Shown here piece after piece: positions 50,504-59,878 of a stretch of 64,000 bases of DNA (position 1 is the first letter of the stretch; the number at the start of each line of letters is the position of its first letter). The DNA comes from Halioglobus sp. (lineage in GTDB: Bacteria > Pseudomonadota > Gammaproteobacteria > Pseudomonadales > Halieaceae), in NCBI GenBank assembly GCA_002699145.1, contig PABK01000041.1, forward strand, positions 248,001-312,000, read 5' to 3'. The notes under the pieces were generated by a model. It was not told where the DNA came from and made no database searches. It worked only from the letters and a program-made list of their open reading frames with translations. The position numbers were made by a program, and so were the translations under genes.

Positions 50504-53214
50504 ACGGCAATATCACCGATTTTCCCATGAACCGCGGCGAGTTTCGCTCCCGGCTGACCACGGATTTCGACCTGTTCCTGCACAAGCAGGCGCTGCGTTT
50601 CGATCCTGAAGAAACACTGCGTATCGACCTGCACTGCCACGATCGCAACAGCGACATCCCCGACGAACTGTGGGGGCGCATACTGGGCCTGCCGGAGAGC
50701 TGGCTGAAAACCGACAAGCTGGTGAAATGCCTGCGCAACAACGGCAGCGATGTCATTACGGTGACCAACCACAACAACGCGCGCTCCTGCTGGCAGCTGC
50801 TGGACGCGGGCCAGGACGTGCTGGTCGGTGCGGAGTTCACCTGCTACTTCCCCGAGCTCGACATCTTCCTGCACGTGCTGACCTACGGCTTCTCGCCGGC
50901 CGAGGAACAGGTGCTGGAGCAGAAGCGGCAGAATATCTACCACTTTCTCGCCTACGCCGCCGAGCGCGATATCCCCGTGGTACTGCCGCACCCGCTGTAT
51001 TTCTACACCCGCAACGAGGCCATCGACAACGAGTTGTTCGAAAAGCTGGCGCTGATGTTCCAGCGCTTCGAGGTGCTCAACGGGCAGCGCGACCTGTGGC
51101 AGACCAACCTGACGCTGAACTGGGTAGAGAGCCTGTCCGCGGAGAAAATGGACACCTACGCGCGCAGGCACGGCATCGATCCGCGCGATTTCGGCGTCGA
51201 CATCCAGGCGCCCAAGGTCCTCACCGGTGGCTCCGACGACCACATGGGCATCTTCGCCGGCCAGTGCGGTTCGTTCCTGCAAGTGCCCGAACTACGGGAG
51301 CGACTGAAAACACAACGCCCCTCCGAGCTGGCCCTGGAGGCCATTCGCGCCGGACGCATGGCGCCCTACGGCCACGTCGGCGAGTACCAGAAACTGAACA
51401 TCGCACTGCTGGACTACTTCTCCCAGGTGGCGACCCACCTGGAAGACCCTGGCCTGCTACGCATACTGCTGCACCGCGGCGAACTCAACGACAAGGTCGC
51501 CTGCTTCGCTATCAGCAACATCCTGCTCGAATTGCAGAAGAACAAGAACTCACTGAAGTTTTTCAACTTCGTACACGACGCACTGCAGGGCAAGAAACCC
51601 AACAAGCTGATCACCTGGAAAATTCCCAAGCGCTACCGCTTCTGCGTCAAGCACCTGGAGCGTATCGCCGACAGCAAGCACGAATCGCCCCAGGCCTTCG
51701 TCAACACGGTTAACGACTCCATCTCCGAACTGTTCGCCGAACTGAACCGGGTCATCCTGGGCAAACTGCGCGAGTCGCGCCTGCTCGACGAGGAAATCCC
51801 CCTGCACAAGTTCTCCACCGAGGAACTGGCGCGCAACATGGAGATTCCCAGCCAGGTCAGCGCGCTGCTGTTCGGTGCCGACAGCAAGCACGGCAGGTTT
51901 GATACCAGCAAGATCAAGGGCCTGGTCGACGGCCTGTCCTTCCCCTTGCTGATCGCCCTGGTGTTGTTCGGGTCCACCGCCGCCAGCACCCGCCTGCTGT
52001 ACAAGAACCGGCAATTCCTCAACGATTTCTCGCACCGCCTGGGGCGCAGCCAGCACGGCCACCGCGCGCTGCACCTGACGGACACGCTGTACGACAAGAA
52101 CGGCGTGTCCAACTCCCTTGGCGCCAAATTGCGCGAGTTCCAGGGCAACGACCTGGCGGTGGACATGCTGGTGTGCCACGAGGACGCCGTCGAGGAAGCA
52201 CACCTGCACGTGGTGCGGCCGCTGGACAGCTTTGTACTGCCGGAATCCGGCGGACAGAAGATTCGCATTCCCGACCTCATGCAGGTGGTGCGCCTGTTCT
52301 GCGAGGGCGGCTACGACCGTATCGTCTGCTCCACCGAAGGGCCCATGGTAGCCGCGGCGCTGCTGCTGAAATACATGTTCAACGTGCCGGCCTATTTCTT
52401 CATGCACACCGACTGGATCGAATACATCAAGTGCACGACGAACGCCACGCAACACGAGCGCGATCGTATCCGGCGCCTGCTGCGCCTTTTGTACAGCCAG
52501 TTCGACGGCCTCTTCGTGCTCAATTCCGACCACCGCGACTGGCTGACCAGCCACGAGATGCAACTGGACCCGGACAGGGTATTCCTCACCGCGCACCACG
52601 CCCATCCGCCGCGCAGCGGCATCACGCCCGTGAACAAGTCCACGCTGTTCGACGACGCCAGCGCCGACACCCCCGTGCTGTTCATCGCCTGCCGCCTGAG
52701 TGAGGAAAAGGGCCTGGCGGACCTGCCCGAGATCCTGCGCCTGGCGCGACAGCGCCTGCCGCAGCTGAAGCTGGTGGTCGCCGGCGAGGGGCCGGCCCGC
52801 GCGCAACTGGAGCGGGAAATTCCCGACGCCGCATTTCTCGGCTGGGTGGACCGCGAGCGCCTGGACAGCCTGTACGCCGGGCTGGACATGTTTGTCTTCC
52901 CCTCGCGTTTTGACACCTTCGGCAACGTGGTGCTGGAGGCATTTTCCCATGGCATGCCGGTCATCGCGTACAACTGCAAGGGTCCCAGGGATATTATCGA
53001 GCACGAGCGCAGCGGTTACCTGGTGGAGGATATTCCAGGGATGGCGCAGCGGATCGTCGAGCACTTCTCGTTAAGCGGACGGCGCTCTAGCATGAGCGCC
53101 AACGCCCGCGCGCGCACGCTGGACTACCGCGCCGACGTCATCCTGACCCAGTTCCTGTCCGACATAGGCCTGCCCGCGCCGGCCTGCAGGTTGGGACAGC
53201 GCCCGGCCGCCTGA
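50500..53214 (+). CDS. PHP-domain / GT4 glycosyltransferase fusion protein
   Basis: ATG 50500 behind GGAGGAAGCAAG gives 904 aa. The N-terminal half (about 40-330) is a PHP phosphoesterase-type domain: metal motif DLHCHDRNSD with His45 and His47, VTVTNHNN-like TVTNHNNARS, VVLPHPLYF and TGGSDDHMG. A hydrophobic segment around 476-500 (SFPLLIALVLFGSTAAS) may anchor it. The C-terminal half (about 530-890) is a GT-B glycosyltransferase with FIACRLSEEKGLADL, KLVVAGEGPAR and RFDTFGNVVLEAFSHG, where Asp replaces the first Glu of EX7E. The fusion suggests a coupled phosphatase and sugar transfer on one lipid intermediate. It sits between an aminotransferase and a phosphatidylserine decarboxylase. Confidence 0.87.
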   Translation: MNGNITDFPMNRGEFRSRLTTDFDLFLHKQALRFDPEETLRIDLHCHDRNSDIPDELWGRILGLPESWLKTDKLVKCLRNNGSDVITVTNHNNARSCWQLLDAGQDVLVGAEFTCYFPELDIFLHVLTYGFSPAEEQVLEQKRQNIYHFLAYAAERDIPVVLPHPLYFYTRNEAIDNELFEKLALMFQRFEVLNGQRDLWQTNLTLNWVESLSAEKMDTYARRHGIDPRDFGVDIQAPKVLTGGSDDHMGIFAGQCGSFLQVPELRERLKTQRPSELALEAIRAGRMAPYGHVGEYQKLNIALLDYFSQVATHLEDPGLLRILLHRGELNDKVACFAISNILLELQKNKNSLKFFNFVHDALQGKKPNKLITWKIPKRYRFCVKHLERIADSKHESPQAFVNTVNDSISELFAELNRVILGKLRESRLLDEEIPLHKFSTEELARNMEIPSQVSALLFGADSKHGRFDTSKIKGLVDGLSFPLLIALVLFGSTAASTRLLYKNRQFLNDFSHRLGRSQHGHRALHLTDTLYDKNGVSNSLGAKLREFQGNDLAVDMLVCHEDAVEEAHLHVVRPLDSFVLPESGGQKIRIPDLMQVVRLFCEGGYDRIVCSTEGPMVAAALLLKYMFNVPAYFFMHTDWIEYIKCTTNATQHERDRIRRLLRLLYSQFDGLFVLNSDHRDWLTSHEMQLDPDRVFLTAHHAHPPRSGITPVNKSTLFDDASADTPVLFIACRLSEEKGLADLPEILRLARQRLPQLKLVVAGEGPARAQLEREIPDAAFLGWVDRERLDSLYAGLDMFVFPSRFDTFGNVVLEAFSHGMPVIAYNCKGPRDIIEHERSGYLVEDIPGMAQRIVEHFSLSGRRSSMSANARARTLDYRADVILTQFLSDIGLPAPACRLGQRPAA

Positions 53215-53217
53215 ACC

Positions 53218-54126
53218 ATGGAGCAACCCCTGCGTGCACTGAGCGAGTGGGAGCAGCTCAACTTCCTGCTCACCAACCGCATCCCGCGTCGCCTGGCCAC
53301 GCGCCTGATGGGCAGGTTGAGCCGTGTGCGCAGCCCCGCCTTGACCCGGGCGCTGATCGCGATCTGGGGCATGTTCGCGGATGACCTGGATCTCGCCGAG
53401 GCGAAGACCTCGCGCTTCGACAGCCTGCACGAGTGCTTCACCCGCGAACTGCGGGACGGCGCCCGGCCCTTCGACCCGTCACCGGCGGCGATCTGCAGCC
53501 CCTGCGACGGCGTGGTGGGCGCCTTCGGCAGGGTCGAGGGCGGCAGGGTCTACCAGGCAAAGGGCTTTCCGTACGAGCTGAAGGACCTGATCCCCGAGCG
53601 AGCGGTGCGCGAGCGCTACCACAACGGCAGTTACCTGACGCTGCGTATCAAGTCGAGTATGTACCATCGACTGCACGCGCCGATGGACGCGGCGCAACGC
53701 CAGGTGATCTACGTCTCGGGCGACACCTGGAACGTCAACCCGGTGGCGCTCAAACGTATCGAGAAGCTGTACTGCAAAAACGAAAGGGCCGTGCTGGAGC
53801 TGTGGCGCGGAGACGGCTCCAGCGTGTGTATGGTGCCGGTGGCGGCGATCCTGGTCGCCAGCATCAGGCTGCACTGCCTGGACGAGAACCTGGATATGCA
53901 TTACGACGGCCCGCAACGTATCAGCAGCGCGCGCCAGTACAGCAAGGGAGAGGAGCTGGGATATTTCCAGCACGGCTCCACCGTCATCCTGTTCACCGAT
54001 GCCAGCTACACGCTGAGCGAATCGCTGCGCAGCGGCGACACGCTGCAAGCCGGCGCCAGGATATTCACCCACACGCCCGATCAATCACGCACGCCGCACG
54101 GCGCGCCCACGTCAACCAATGGATAG
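53218..54126 (+). CDS. psd: Phosphatidylserine decarboxylase-type proenzyme
   Basis: This 302-aa protein starts 3 bp after the fusion gene. It has the PSD features SSMYHRLHAPMDA (catalytic His region) and VAAILVASI. The self-cleavage site HGSTVILF has Ser254, expected to form the pyruvoyl group after cleavage from Gly253; HGST is a known variant of LGST. It decarboxylates phosphatidylserine, or an analogous amino-acid-bearing lipid, at the inner membrane. Its place in this operon suggests either bulk phosphatidylethanolamine synthesis or a paralogue dedicated to the operon's special lipid. Whether a second psd exists elsewhere cannot be seen. Confidence 0.9.
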   Translation: MEQPLRALSEWEQLNFLLTNRIPRRLATRLMGRLSRVRSPALTRALIAIWGMFADDLDLAEAKTSRFDSLHECFTRELRDGARPFDPSPAAICSPCDGVVGAFGRVEGGRVYQAKGFPYELKDLIPERAVRERYHNGSYLTLRIKSSMYHRLHAPMDAAQRQVIYVSGDTWNVNPVALKRIEKLYCKNERAVLELWRGDGSSVCMVPVAAILVASIRLHCLDENLDMHYDGPQRISSARQYSKGEELGYFQHGSTVILFTDASYTLSESLRSGDTLQAGARIFTHTPDQSRTPHGAPTSTNG

Positions 54127-54766
54127 CGACATGAACTTTCTCGAAGAACTTCACCAGCAACGCTGGGACGATCACCGGTACTACCATCACAACCGCGTCA
54201 ACCAGGCACTGCACCTGCTCAGTGCCAGCTGCTTCCTCGCCAGCTACGTACTGCTGTTCATCGATCCCGTGGCGGCTGTGATGGTGGGCTGGCTGCTGGC
54301 CATGCTGCTGCGGCAACTGGGCCATTTCGTGTTCGAGCCCAAGCACTACGACGAGGTCAACCAGGCCAGCCACGAGTACAAGGAGAGCATCAAGGTCGGC
54401 TACAACCTTAAACGCAAGGTGGTGTTGCTCACCATCTGGATGCTCATCCCCCTGGGCCTGTACTTCAACCCGGGCTTCTTCGGCCTGTTCTCGGCGGAAC
54501 AGGTGCAACGCGGCTTCACCTACAACACATCGATACTGTGGCTGTACACCGGCATCGGTGCGGTGGTGTTCAGGACGCTGCAACTGTTCTCCATCAAGAG
54601 CCTGCAAACCGGCCTGGTGTGGGCCACCAAGATCATCACGGACCCGTTCCACGACATCAAGATCTACCACAAGTCGCCGTACCACCTGTTGCGCGGTAAC
54701 ATGTACGACGATATGACGGACTGGTACCGCCCCGTCGAAGAAGATAGCGGTGTCGTGCGCGCCTGA
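54119..54766 (+). CDS. Membrane protein, possibly Mpo1-like (DUF962 fold)
   Basis: This 215-aa protein overlaps the decarboxylase stop; the Met at 54131 (MNFLEEL) is an alternative start. Helical segments include VNQALHLLSASCFLASYVLL, VAAVMVGWLLAMLL, VVLLTIWMLIPLGLYF and ILWLYTGIGAVVF. The pair HHNRVNQALH and RQLGHFVFEPKHYDE resembles the histidine motifs of Mpo1/DUF962 proteins, which bind iron and alpha-oxidise 2-hydroxy fatty acids in yeast. That resemblance is my recognition only. A lipid-chain modifying or lipid transport role would fit the operon. Confidence 0.65.
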   Translation: MDSDMNFLEELHQQRWDDHRYYHHNRVNQALHLLSASCFLASYVLLFIDPVAAVMVGWLLAMLLRQLGHFVFEPKHYDEVNQASHEYKESIKVGYNLKRKVVLLTIWMLIPLGLYFNPGFFGLFSAEQVQRGFTYNTSILWLYTGIGAVVFRTLQLFSIKSLQTGLVWATKIITDPFHDIKIYHKSPYHLLRGNMYDDMTDWYRPVEEDSGVVRA

Positions 54767-54782
54767 GCCAGGGCCACTCTCT

Positions 54783-55157
54783 ATGGCGAAGCCCGGCCGG
54801 ACGGGGATTACACGGCTCATCGCGGCCACGCGCTATTCCTGGCAGGGCCTCAGCGCGGCCTGGCGCTTTGAGCAGGCCTTCCGCCAGGAGGCGGTGCTGG
54901 CCATGCTCGGGTTTCCACTGGCGCTGCTGGTGGCCGACAACCGCGTGGAGTTCCTGCTGCTCACCCTGCCGTTGCTACTGCTGCTGCTCACCGAGCTGGC
55001 CAACAGCGCGATCGAGGCGGTCGTCGACCGTTTCGAGGACGGGCGCAGCGAGCTGGCCGGGCGCGCCAAGGATATGGGCTCGGCCGCGGTGTTCATGGCC
55101 TCACTGATCGCCGGGCTGGCGTGGCTGACCCTGCTCGTCCCGGCCCACTGGTACTGA
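54783..55157 (+). CDS. dgkA: Diacylglycerol kinase (DgkA)
   Basis: ATG 54783 gives 124 aa; an in-frame start at 54750 would overlap the previous gene. The sequence follows E. coli DgkA closely: TGITRLIAATRYSWQGLSAA, FEQAFRQEAV, then ELANSAIEAVVDRFED and GRAKDMGSAAVFMA, with three membrane helices. It phosphorylates diacylglycerol to phosphatidic acid. Cells need it where head groups are removed from phospholipids and diacylglycerol builds up, so it implies that this operon's pathway may release diacylglycerol. Confidence 0.95.
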   Translation: MAKPGRTGITRLIAATRYSWQGLSAAWRFEQAFRQEAVLAMLGFPLALLVADNRVEFLLLTLPLLLLLLTELANSAIEAVVDRFEDGRSELAGRAKDMGSAAVFMASLIAGLAWLTLLVPAHWY

Positions 55158-55280
55158 CCCCCCCCTGCAGACGACCGCGGCTTGACTTGCCCCGCGCATG
55201 CACTAGTGTTCACGGCGAGGGTGGCCGGCGCCACCTGCATCTGACAATACTGGTCACCCGGCCGGACAGGGAGGTTCACC

Positions 55281-55670
55281 ATGCCATTGATCGACGAAAG
55301 CTGGGCGAGCGAACGCTCGTTCGAGGTATTCAACAGGATTTTCTGCAACGGGGTGCCCGCGGATATCGCCGCGGCAGTGGATGAGTCGCGACTGGACTCC
55401 AGGGACCCGGGGCAGCTTTACGGCATGGATATGGACCTGTTTGGTGCGTCCATGGTCGCACACTTCGAGCAGGACTGGCTGGGCATCGGCGGCGACCCCT
55501 GGTTCGGCCCGGAGGCAGGCGAACTGGTCTATCGCACTATCGTCCGCGCTATCCAGTCCGCGGGACAACGGCGCATCAAGGCGCTCTGGGTAGAGAGCGA
55601 CAGCGTGCGCGCCCAGGTCGTCGAGGACCAGCAGCTGGTGCTGGTGCTGATCGGTTCGCCGCGCCCCTGA
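55281..55670 (+). CDS. Small cytoplasmic protein of unknown function
   Basis: GGAGG lies 7 bases before this ATG and codon use is normal, so the 129-aa frame is probably real. It has no signal or membrane segment and is acidic. Visible are LDSRDPGQLYGMDMDL, a tryptophan-rich GGDPWFGPEAGELV and a C-terminal strand pair VEDQQLVLVLIGSP. I recognise no family. It is separated by 123 bp from dgkA and converges on the cyclase gene. Confidence 0.65.
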   Translation: MPLIDESWASERSFEVFNRIFCNGVPADIAAAVDESRLDSRDPGQLYGMDMDLFGASMVAHFEQDWLGIGGDPWFGPEAGELVYRTIVRAIQSAGQRRIKALWVESDSVRAQVVEDQQLVLVLIGSPRP

Positions 55671-55696
55671 ACGCCGCCGGGGCACTCGCGCATCAC

Positions 55697-58414
55697 TCAG
55701 CCTGACGAACGCGCTACCCAGGACTCCAGCGCACGTGTACAGTAGTTCACCACCTGGGTCGGGTCCATGGCGGCGCCACGGTGCACTGACATCTGGAACT
55801 CGGCCTTGCCCAGGCTTTTTTCCACCCGGGCAATGGCCTGGTCATAGGACTCGCTGAGCCCGGCACTGAAAGCGACACGCTGCTCCTGGCGGCGCAGCCA
55901 GCCATCCAGCACCGCCACCAGGTCGTCGTCGATTCCCGCCATGCACTGGGCGCACAGGCGCAGGGCGATGGCCATGGCCGCCCAGTTGGCCACGCGGTAC
56001 CAGTGCCTGATGACGCGCAGGCAGGCCGCCACCAGGGTCGAATCGCCGGCAGACTGCAGCTTCCACATGGAGGCCTGCAAGGCCAGCCCGGCCACGTACT
56101 GGTTGTCCACCATGTCGGCGAACTCGATGGACTCTTCCAGCAAGCCCAGCGCTGACTCATCCTCCTCGAGCAGCCCGCAGACGTACAGGCACCAGGCGAG
56201 CAGGGAGGGGTTGCGCAGCGCCCGCGCCTGCTCCAGGGCCTGCCGCGCCATGTCACCGGCGTCTTCATTGTCGCTCGCCAGCAGGAAACCGTGCGCCACG
56301 AAGGCCGTGAACCGGGCCACTTCCAGCGCGGCTCCGCGCTCCCGGGCGCGCTCGATCGCCGCGTAGGACACCTCGCTGGCCCGCTCGCGGTCGCCGGTGA
56401 GGATGCCGGCGATAGCGACGACCCGGTTGGCGATGAAGGTGTCGGCCACCGTGGACTGCCGGGCACAGTCCAGCGCCTCCTCCGCCAGGCGCATGGAGCC
56501 GGCGATATCGTCGCCGCGAGCGGCGGCAGTGGCGCGCACCGCCAGCGCCGCGAAACGGTGGGGTTCATCGCCGCGGGAAGCGGCCAGCGCCTGCTCCGCC
56601 CAGCTCTCCACCTCGCGGCGAAAACGGTCGCGAGCGTAACCGTCGGTGCAGTGGACCAGTTCCATGGCCCGGTCGACCTGCCCCGACTCCAGGGCCCAGG
56701 CGACCGCTGCACGCAGGTTGTTGAATTCCCTGTTCAGGCGCCGCACCCAGTCCACCTCGAACTGCGTGCTCAGGCCCTCGCGGGCGGCGTTGGCGAACTC
56801 CAGGTAGGCTTCCAGGTGGCGCTGGCGCTGCACATCGACACCCTCGCCAGCAGGCAAGCGCTGCAGGATATAGTGCCTGAACACACCGAGCATGCGGTAG
56901 CGGTTGCCCTCGTCGGTGCGCTCGATGGACAGTACCGACTTGTCCACCAGGTCAGACAGGCCCGGGACGATATCGTCCACAGCGACGTCGCCGCCCGTGC
57001 ACACGCGCTCGGCCAGCGTCAGGGAGAAGCCCCCGGCGAAAACAGCCAGCCGCCGGAACAGGGTGCGCTCAGCTTCGCTCAGCCCGCTACAGGACAGATC
57101 GATCAGCGTGGCGAGGGTCTTGTCCCTGTCGTCGATCAACTCCAGCCGCCGGCCGATGCGCTGCGCCAGGTCGCGGGGGTCAAACGCCGCCATCTGCGCC
57201 GCCGCCAGTTCCACCGCCAGGGGCAGGCCGTCGACCTGGTGGCAGATGGAGAGAATGGCCGACAGGTTGCCCTCACCCAGCGCAAACTCGCTGTGCGCCA
57301 GGCGGGCGCGGCGCTCGAACAAGGCCACGGCGGCACTGCGGCGGGCGGCCTGCAGGTCGTCCTCGTCCAACGCGGGCAAGGCCAAAGGCCCCACGCCCAG
57401 CACCTGCTCGCCGCGCGCGCGCAATACCTCGCGACTGGTGCACAGGATCACCACGTTGCCGCAGGCGCCCAGCAGTTCGGTCGCGACACTGGCCGCTGCC
57501 TCGAGCACGTGTTCGGCGCCGTCCAGGATAAGCAGGGCGCGCCGGGTCGCGAGGCCGCTGCTGAGACGTTCCAGGCTGTTCTCGCCGCGGCTGGCGTGCA
57601 GCTCCATGGTCGCCTCGATCAACTGCGCGATATCCTCCACCGTCTGCGCGCTGCCCAGGCGACAGAACCAGGCGCCGTCCTGGAACAGGCGCATGTGGTC
57701 CATCGCCGCGGCGATGGCCAGCTGCGTTTTTCCCACCCCGCCCGGACCGGTCAGGGTGATCAGCCTGCCCTCGCGCAGCATCCCGCCCAGCCTGCGCACC
57801 TCCATTTGCCGCCCGACGAAGAGCTCGGCCAGGGGGGGCAGTTGCCGGCGAATACGATCGACGCTGCGCAGCGGGGGGAAGCGCGATGGCAGCGCCGGGT
57901 CGCAGAGCTGGAACACCGCCTCCGGCGTGCTCAGGTCTTTCAGCTGGTGCATCCCCAGTTCGCGGATGTCCCAGCGATCGCCGCGGGTTGCCTCGAGCAG
58001 TGCCACCGTGGTGCCGGACAGCAGCACCTGGCCGCCGTGGGCGGCGTCCATGATACGCGCGCAGCGGTTCACGTCACGGCCAAAAACCTCGCCGCTACGC
58101 TGCTGCGCCAGGCCACTGTGAATCCCGATACGCGAGCGCAGTTCGCCGACCGTACCCCAGTCCGACGCCGCCAGGCGCTTCTGCGCCTGCAGGGCCGCGC
58201 ACGCCGCCTGCTGCACATCGGTGAAGGCCGCGGCGAGACCATCGCCGGTGTGCTTGAAAACCTTGCCGCCGCACTCGCGCACCGCGCCGTGAAAGATCTC
58301 GTCGTGGCGCGACATCACCGCCTCCATGGCGCGGTCGTGCTCTTCCCACAGCCGGGTGGAATCCTCGATATCGGTAAACATGAAGGTGGTGTGGTTGCGC
58401 TCGGCGCTGGTCAT
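55697..58414 (-). CDS. Class III nucleotide cyclase fused to STAND-type ATPase and helical repeats
   Basis: This 905-aa protein has an N-terminal class III cyclase domain. Metal-binding aspartates are at 15 (FMFTDIEDSTRLW) and 58 (KHTGDGLAAAF), and the later GRDVNRCARIMDAA segment contributes to catalysis in the family. A P-loop ATPase of NB-ARC/AP-ATPase type follows, with GPGGVGKTQLA near residue 225 and LILDGAEHVLEA. Then come a winged region and about 350 residues of TPR-like helices. Such proteins make cAMP or cGMP in response to an unknown signal sensed by the repeat region. It is transcribed alone. Confidence 0.87.
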   Translation of the reverse strand: MTSAERNHTTFMFTDIEDSTRLWEEHDRAMEAVMSRHDEIFHGAVRECGGKVFKHTGDGLAAAFTDVQQAACAALQAQKRLAASDWGTVGELRSRIGIHSGLAQQRSGEVFGRDVNRCARIMDAAHGGQVLLSGTTVALLEATRGDRWDIRELGMHQLKDLSTPEAVFQLCDPALPSRFPPLRSVDRIRRQLPPLAELFVGRQMEVRRLGGMLREGRLITLTGPGGVGKTQLAIAAAMDHMRLFQDGAWFCRLGSAQTVEDIAQLIEATMELHASRGENSLERLSSGLATRRALLILDGAEHVLEAAASVATELLGACGNVVILCTSREVLRARGEQVLGVGPLALPALDEDDLQAARRSAAVALFERRARLAHSEFALGEGNLSAILSICHQVDGLPLAVELAAAQMAAFDPRDLAQRIGRRLELIDDRDKTLATLIDLSCSGLSEAERTLFRRLAVFAGGFSLTLAERVCTGGDVAVDDIVPGLSDLVDKSVLSIERTDEGNRYRMLGVFRHYILQRLPAGEGVDVQRQRHLEAYLEFANAAREGLSTQFEVDWVRRLNREFNNLRAAVAWALESGQVDRAMELVHCTDGYARDRFRREVESWAEQALAASRGDEPHRFAALAVRATAAARGDDIAGSMRLAEEALDCARQSTVADTFIANRVVAIAGILTGDRERASEVSYAAIERARERGAALEVARFTAFVAHGFLLASDNEDAGDMARQALEQARALRNPSLLAWCLYVCGLLEEDESALGLLEESIEFADMVDNQYVAGLALQASMWKLQSAGDSTLVAACLRVIRHWYRVANWAAMAIALRLCAQCMAGIDDDLVAVLDGWLRRQEQRVAFSAGLSESYDQAIARVEKSLGKAEFQMSVHRGAAMDPTQVVNYCTRALESWVARSSG

Positions 58415-58527
58415 CGCCTATCCCCGGTTGTCAGGCCCCCATCACTGCGGCGTATAGCTCTTATGGGTGAGCCGCGGGCATTTTAGTCTCGCTAATATAA
58501 AACAGTGTATTGCAACGAACCACCTGT

Positions 58528-59751
58528 TTACGCCGGATGCGCCGTGTGCGCCTCTATTTTCAGCGGCAGCAACAACGCCGCGGCGAGCCCGATGACCGCG
58601 CCGAACAGCCACAGGCCGGCGCTGTAGCTGCCGGTGGCGTCGAACAGGCGCCCGACCACGGCAAAGCCCGGCATGACACACAGCGCGATGACCGGTCCCA
58701 TCACTCCCATGGCGCGGCCAAAGCTGGCGATACCAAAGACCCGCGCGACCATGGCGTTCCACACCGGCAACATGCCCCCCGTGGAGAGGCCGAAACAGGT
58801 CGCCGCCAGCAGCAGCCAGGCATAGCCCGGCTCAACCAGGAGAATGGCAAAGGCGATACCCAGCAGCGCGTGGGCGCCCCACAGCCCGAACTTGAGGTTG
58901 ATCCTGTCGGCGGCGGTGCCAAACAGCAGCTTGCCCACCAGTCCAGCCACCGCCAGCACCGCGATCAGGGTGGAGATTGCGCCCTCACCCACCCCCAGGC
59001 GCGCCGCGTAGGGCGCCAGGTTGGCCAGCATGGAGGAGAACGCGGCGAACACCATCCCCATGCTCAGGCCGATCAGCCAGAAGGCGCGCATGCGCACGAT
59101 CTGCGCCAGGCCGGGGTCGGCGAGCTGGGCGCCCTGCGCCGCACTGTCCGCGGCACTTATGCCCTCTGGCTGCAGGCCCACATCCTGCGGACGGCTGCGC
59201 ACGCTCCAGCAGATGAATGGCAGGACCAGGCCGGCGGCGCACAGCGCCAGGTACTCCAGCGCACCGCGCCAGCCGTGGCGCTCCACCCAGAACGTCAGCA
59301 GGGCCGGGACAACCACGCCCCCCAGGGATGAGCCCATCGCGGCGATACCCAGCGCCTTGCCACGACTGGCGGTGAACCAGCGCGCGACCGCGGCGCTGCC
59401 GGCCATGGAGCCGGCCATGGCCATGGACACGGACATGGTGACCCCGATAGACAGGTTGAACGCGGTGATGCCCTGCGCGCGGGACGCCGCGTACAGGCCC
59501 GCCACCAGGACCAGGCAGCCCAGGGTCATGATCAGCCGCACCGATTGCCGGTCGATCAACACGCCAACCAGCGGCGCCACCAGCAAACCGAGCAGGGTCC
59601 CCAGGGTCATGCTGTACATCACCTGCTCGAGGCTCGCCGCGAAGGCCACACGGATCGGGTCGACCAGCACCGTGAAGCCGTAGGTAAAGAGACCGTTGGT
59701 GATGGCCATACCGACAAAGGCGCCGGCAACAACCCGCCATCCGTAGAACAT
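58528..59751 (-). CDS. MFS transporter (OFA/monocarboxylate-like)
   Basis: ATG 59751 with GGGAG upstream gives 407 aa and a classic 12-helix MFS protein. It opens with FYGWRVVAGAFVGMAITNG, the typical start of OFA/MCT-type carriers. Helix 2-3 has LLVAPLVGVLIDRQSVR, the DXXGRR-like loop, and helix 4-5 has ARWFTASRGKALGIAAMG. It probably carries a small carboxylate. The SDR gene diverges from it, and a shared substrate is possible. A longer upstream frame runs antisense through the SDR gene and is rejected. Confidence 0.87.
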   Translation of the reverse strand: MFYGWRVVAGAFVGMAITNGLFTYGFTVLVDPIRVAFAASLEQVMYSMTLGTLLGLLVAPLVGVLIDRQSVRLIMTLGCLVLVAGLYAASRAQGITAFNLSIGVTMSVSMAMAGSMAGSAAVARWFTASRGKALGIAAMGSSLGGVVVPALLTFWVERHGWRGALEYLALCAAGLVLPFICWSVRSRPQDVGLQPEGISAADSAAQGAQLADPGLAQIVRMRAFWLIGLSMGMVFAAFSSMLANLAPYAARLGVGEGAISTLIAVLAVAGLVGKLLFGTAADRINLKFGLWGAHALLGIAFAILLVEPGYAWLLLAATCFGLSTGGMLPVWNAMVARVFGIASFGRAMGVMGPVIALCVMPGFAVVGRLFDATGSYSAGLWLFGAVIGLAAALLLPLKIEAHTAHPA

Positions 59752-59878
59752 GGTGCAACTCCCGTTGAGATGGATAGCCATTCTTACCGCGCTGGCGACA
59801 CAAAGCCAGGGGTTTGGAGCACGGCTCACGTTTCCCCACGATCCCGACGGCGTTATGATGGCGATCTGACGATTCACC

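Noticed and set aside
51550-53064. A 504-codon minus-strand frame opposite the PHP-GT4 gene, with similar ones at 48836-50368 and 61041-63437
   Set aside because: All are antisense to well-supported enzymes and are explained by GC-rich codon periodicity.
56291-58486. A 731-codon plus-strand frame opposite the cyclase/ATPase gene
   Set aside because: It is antisense to a gene with clear cyclase and P-loop motifs, and its translation is low-complexity His/Arg/Gln/Ala.
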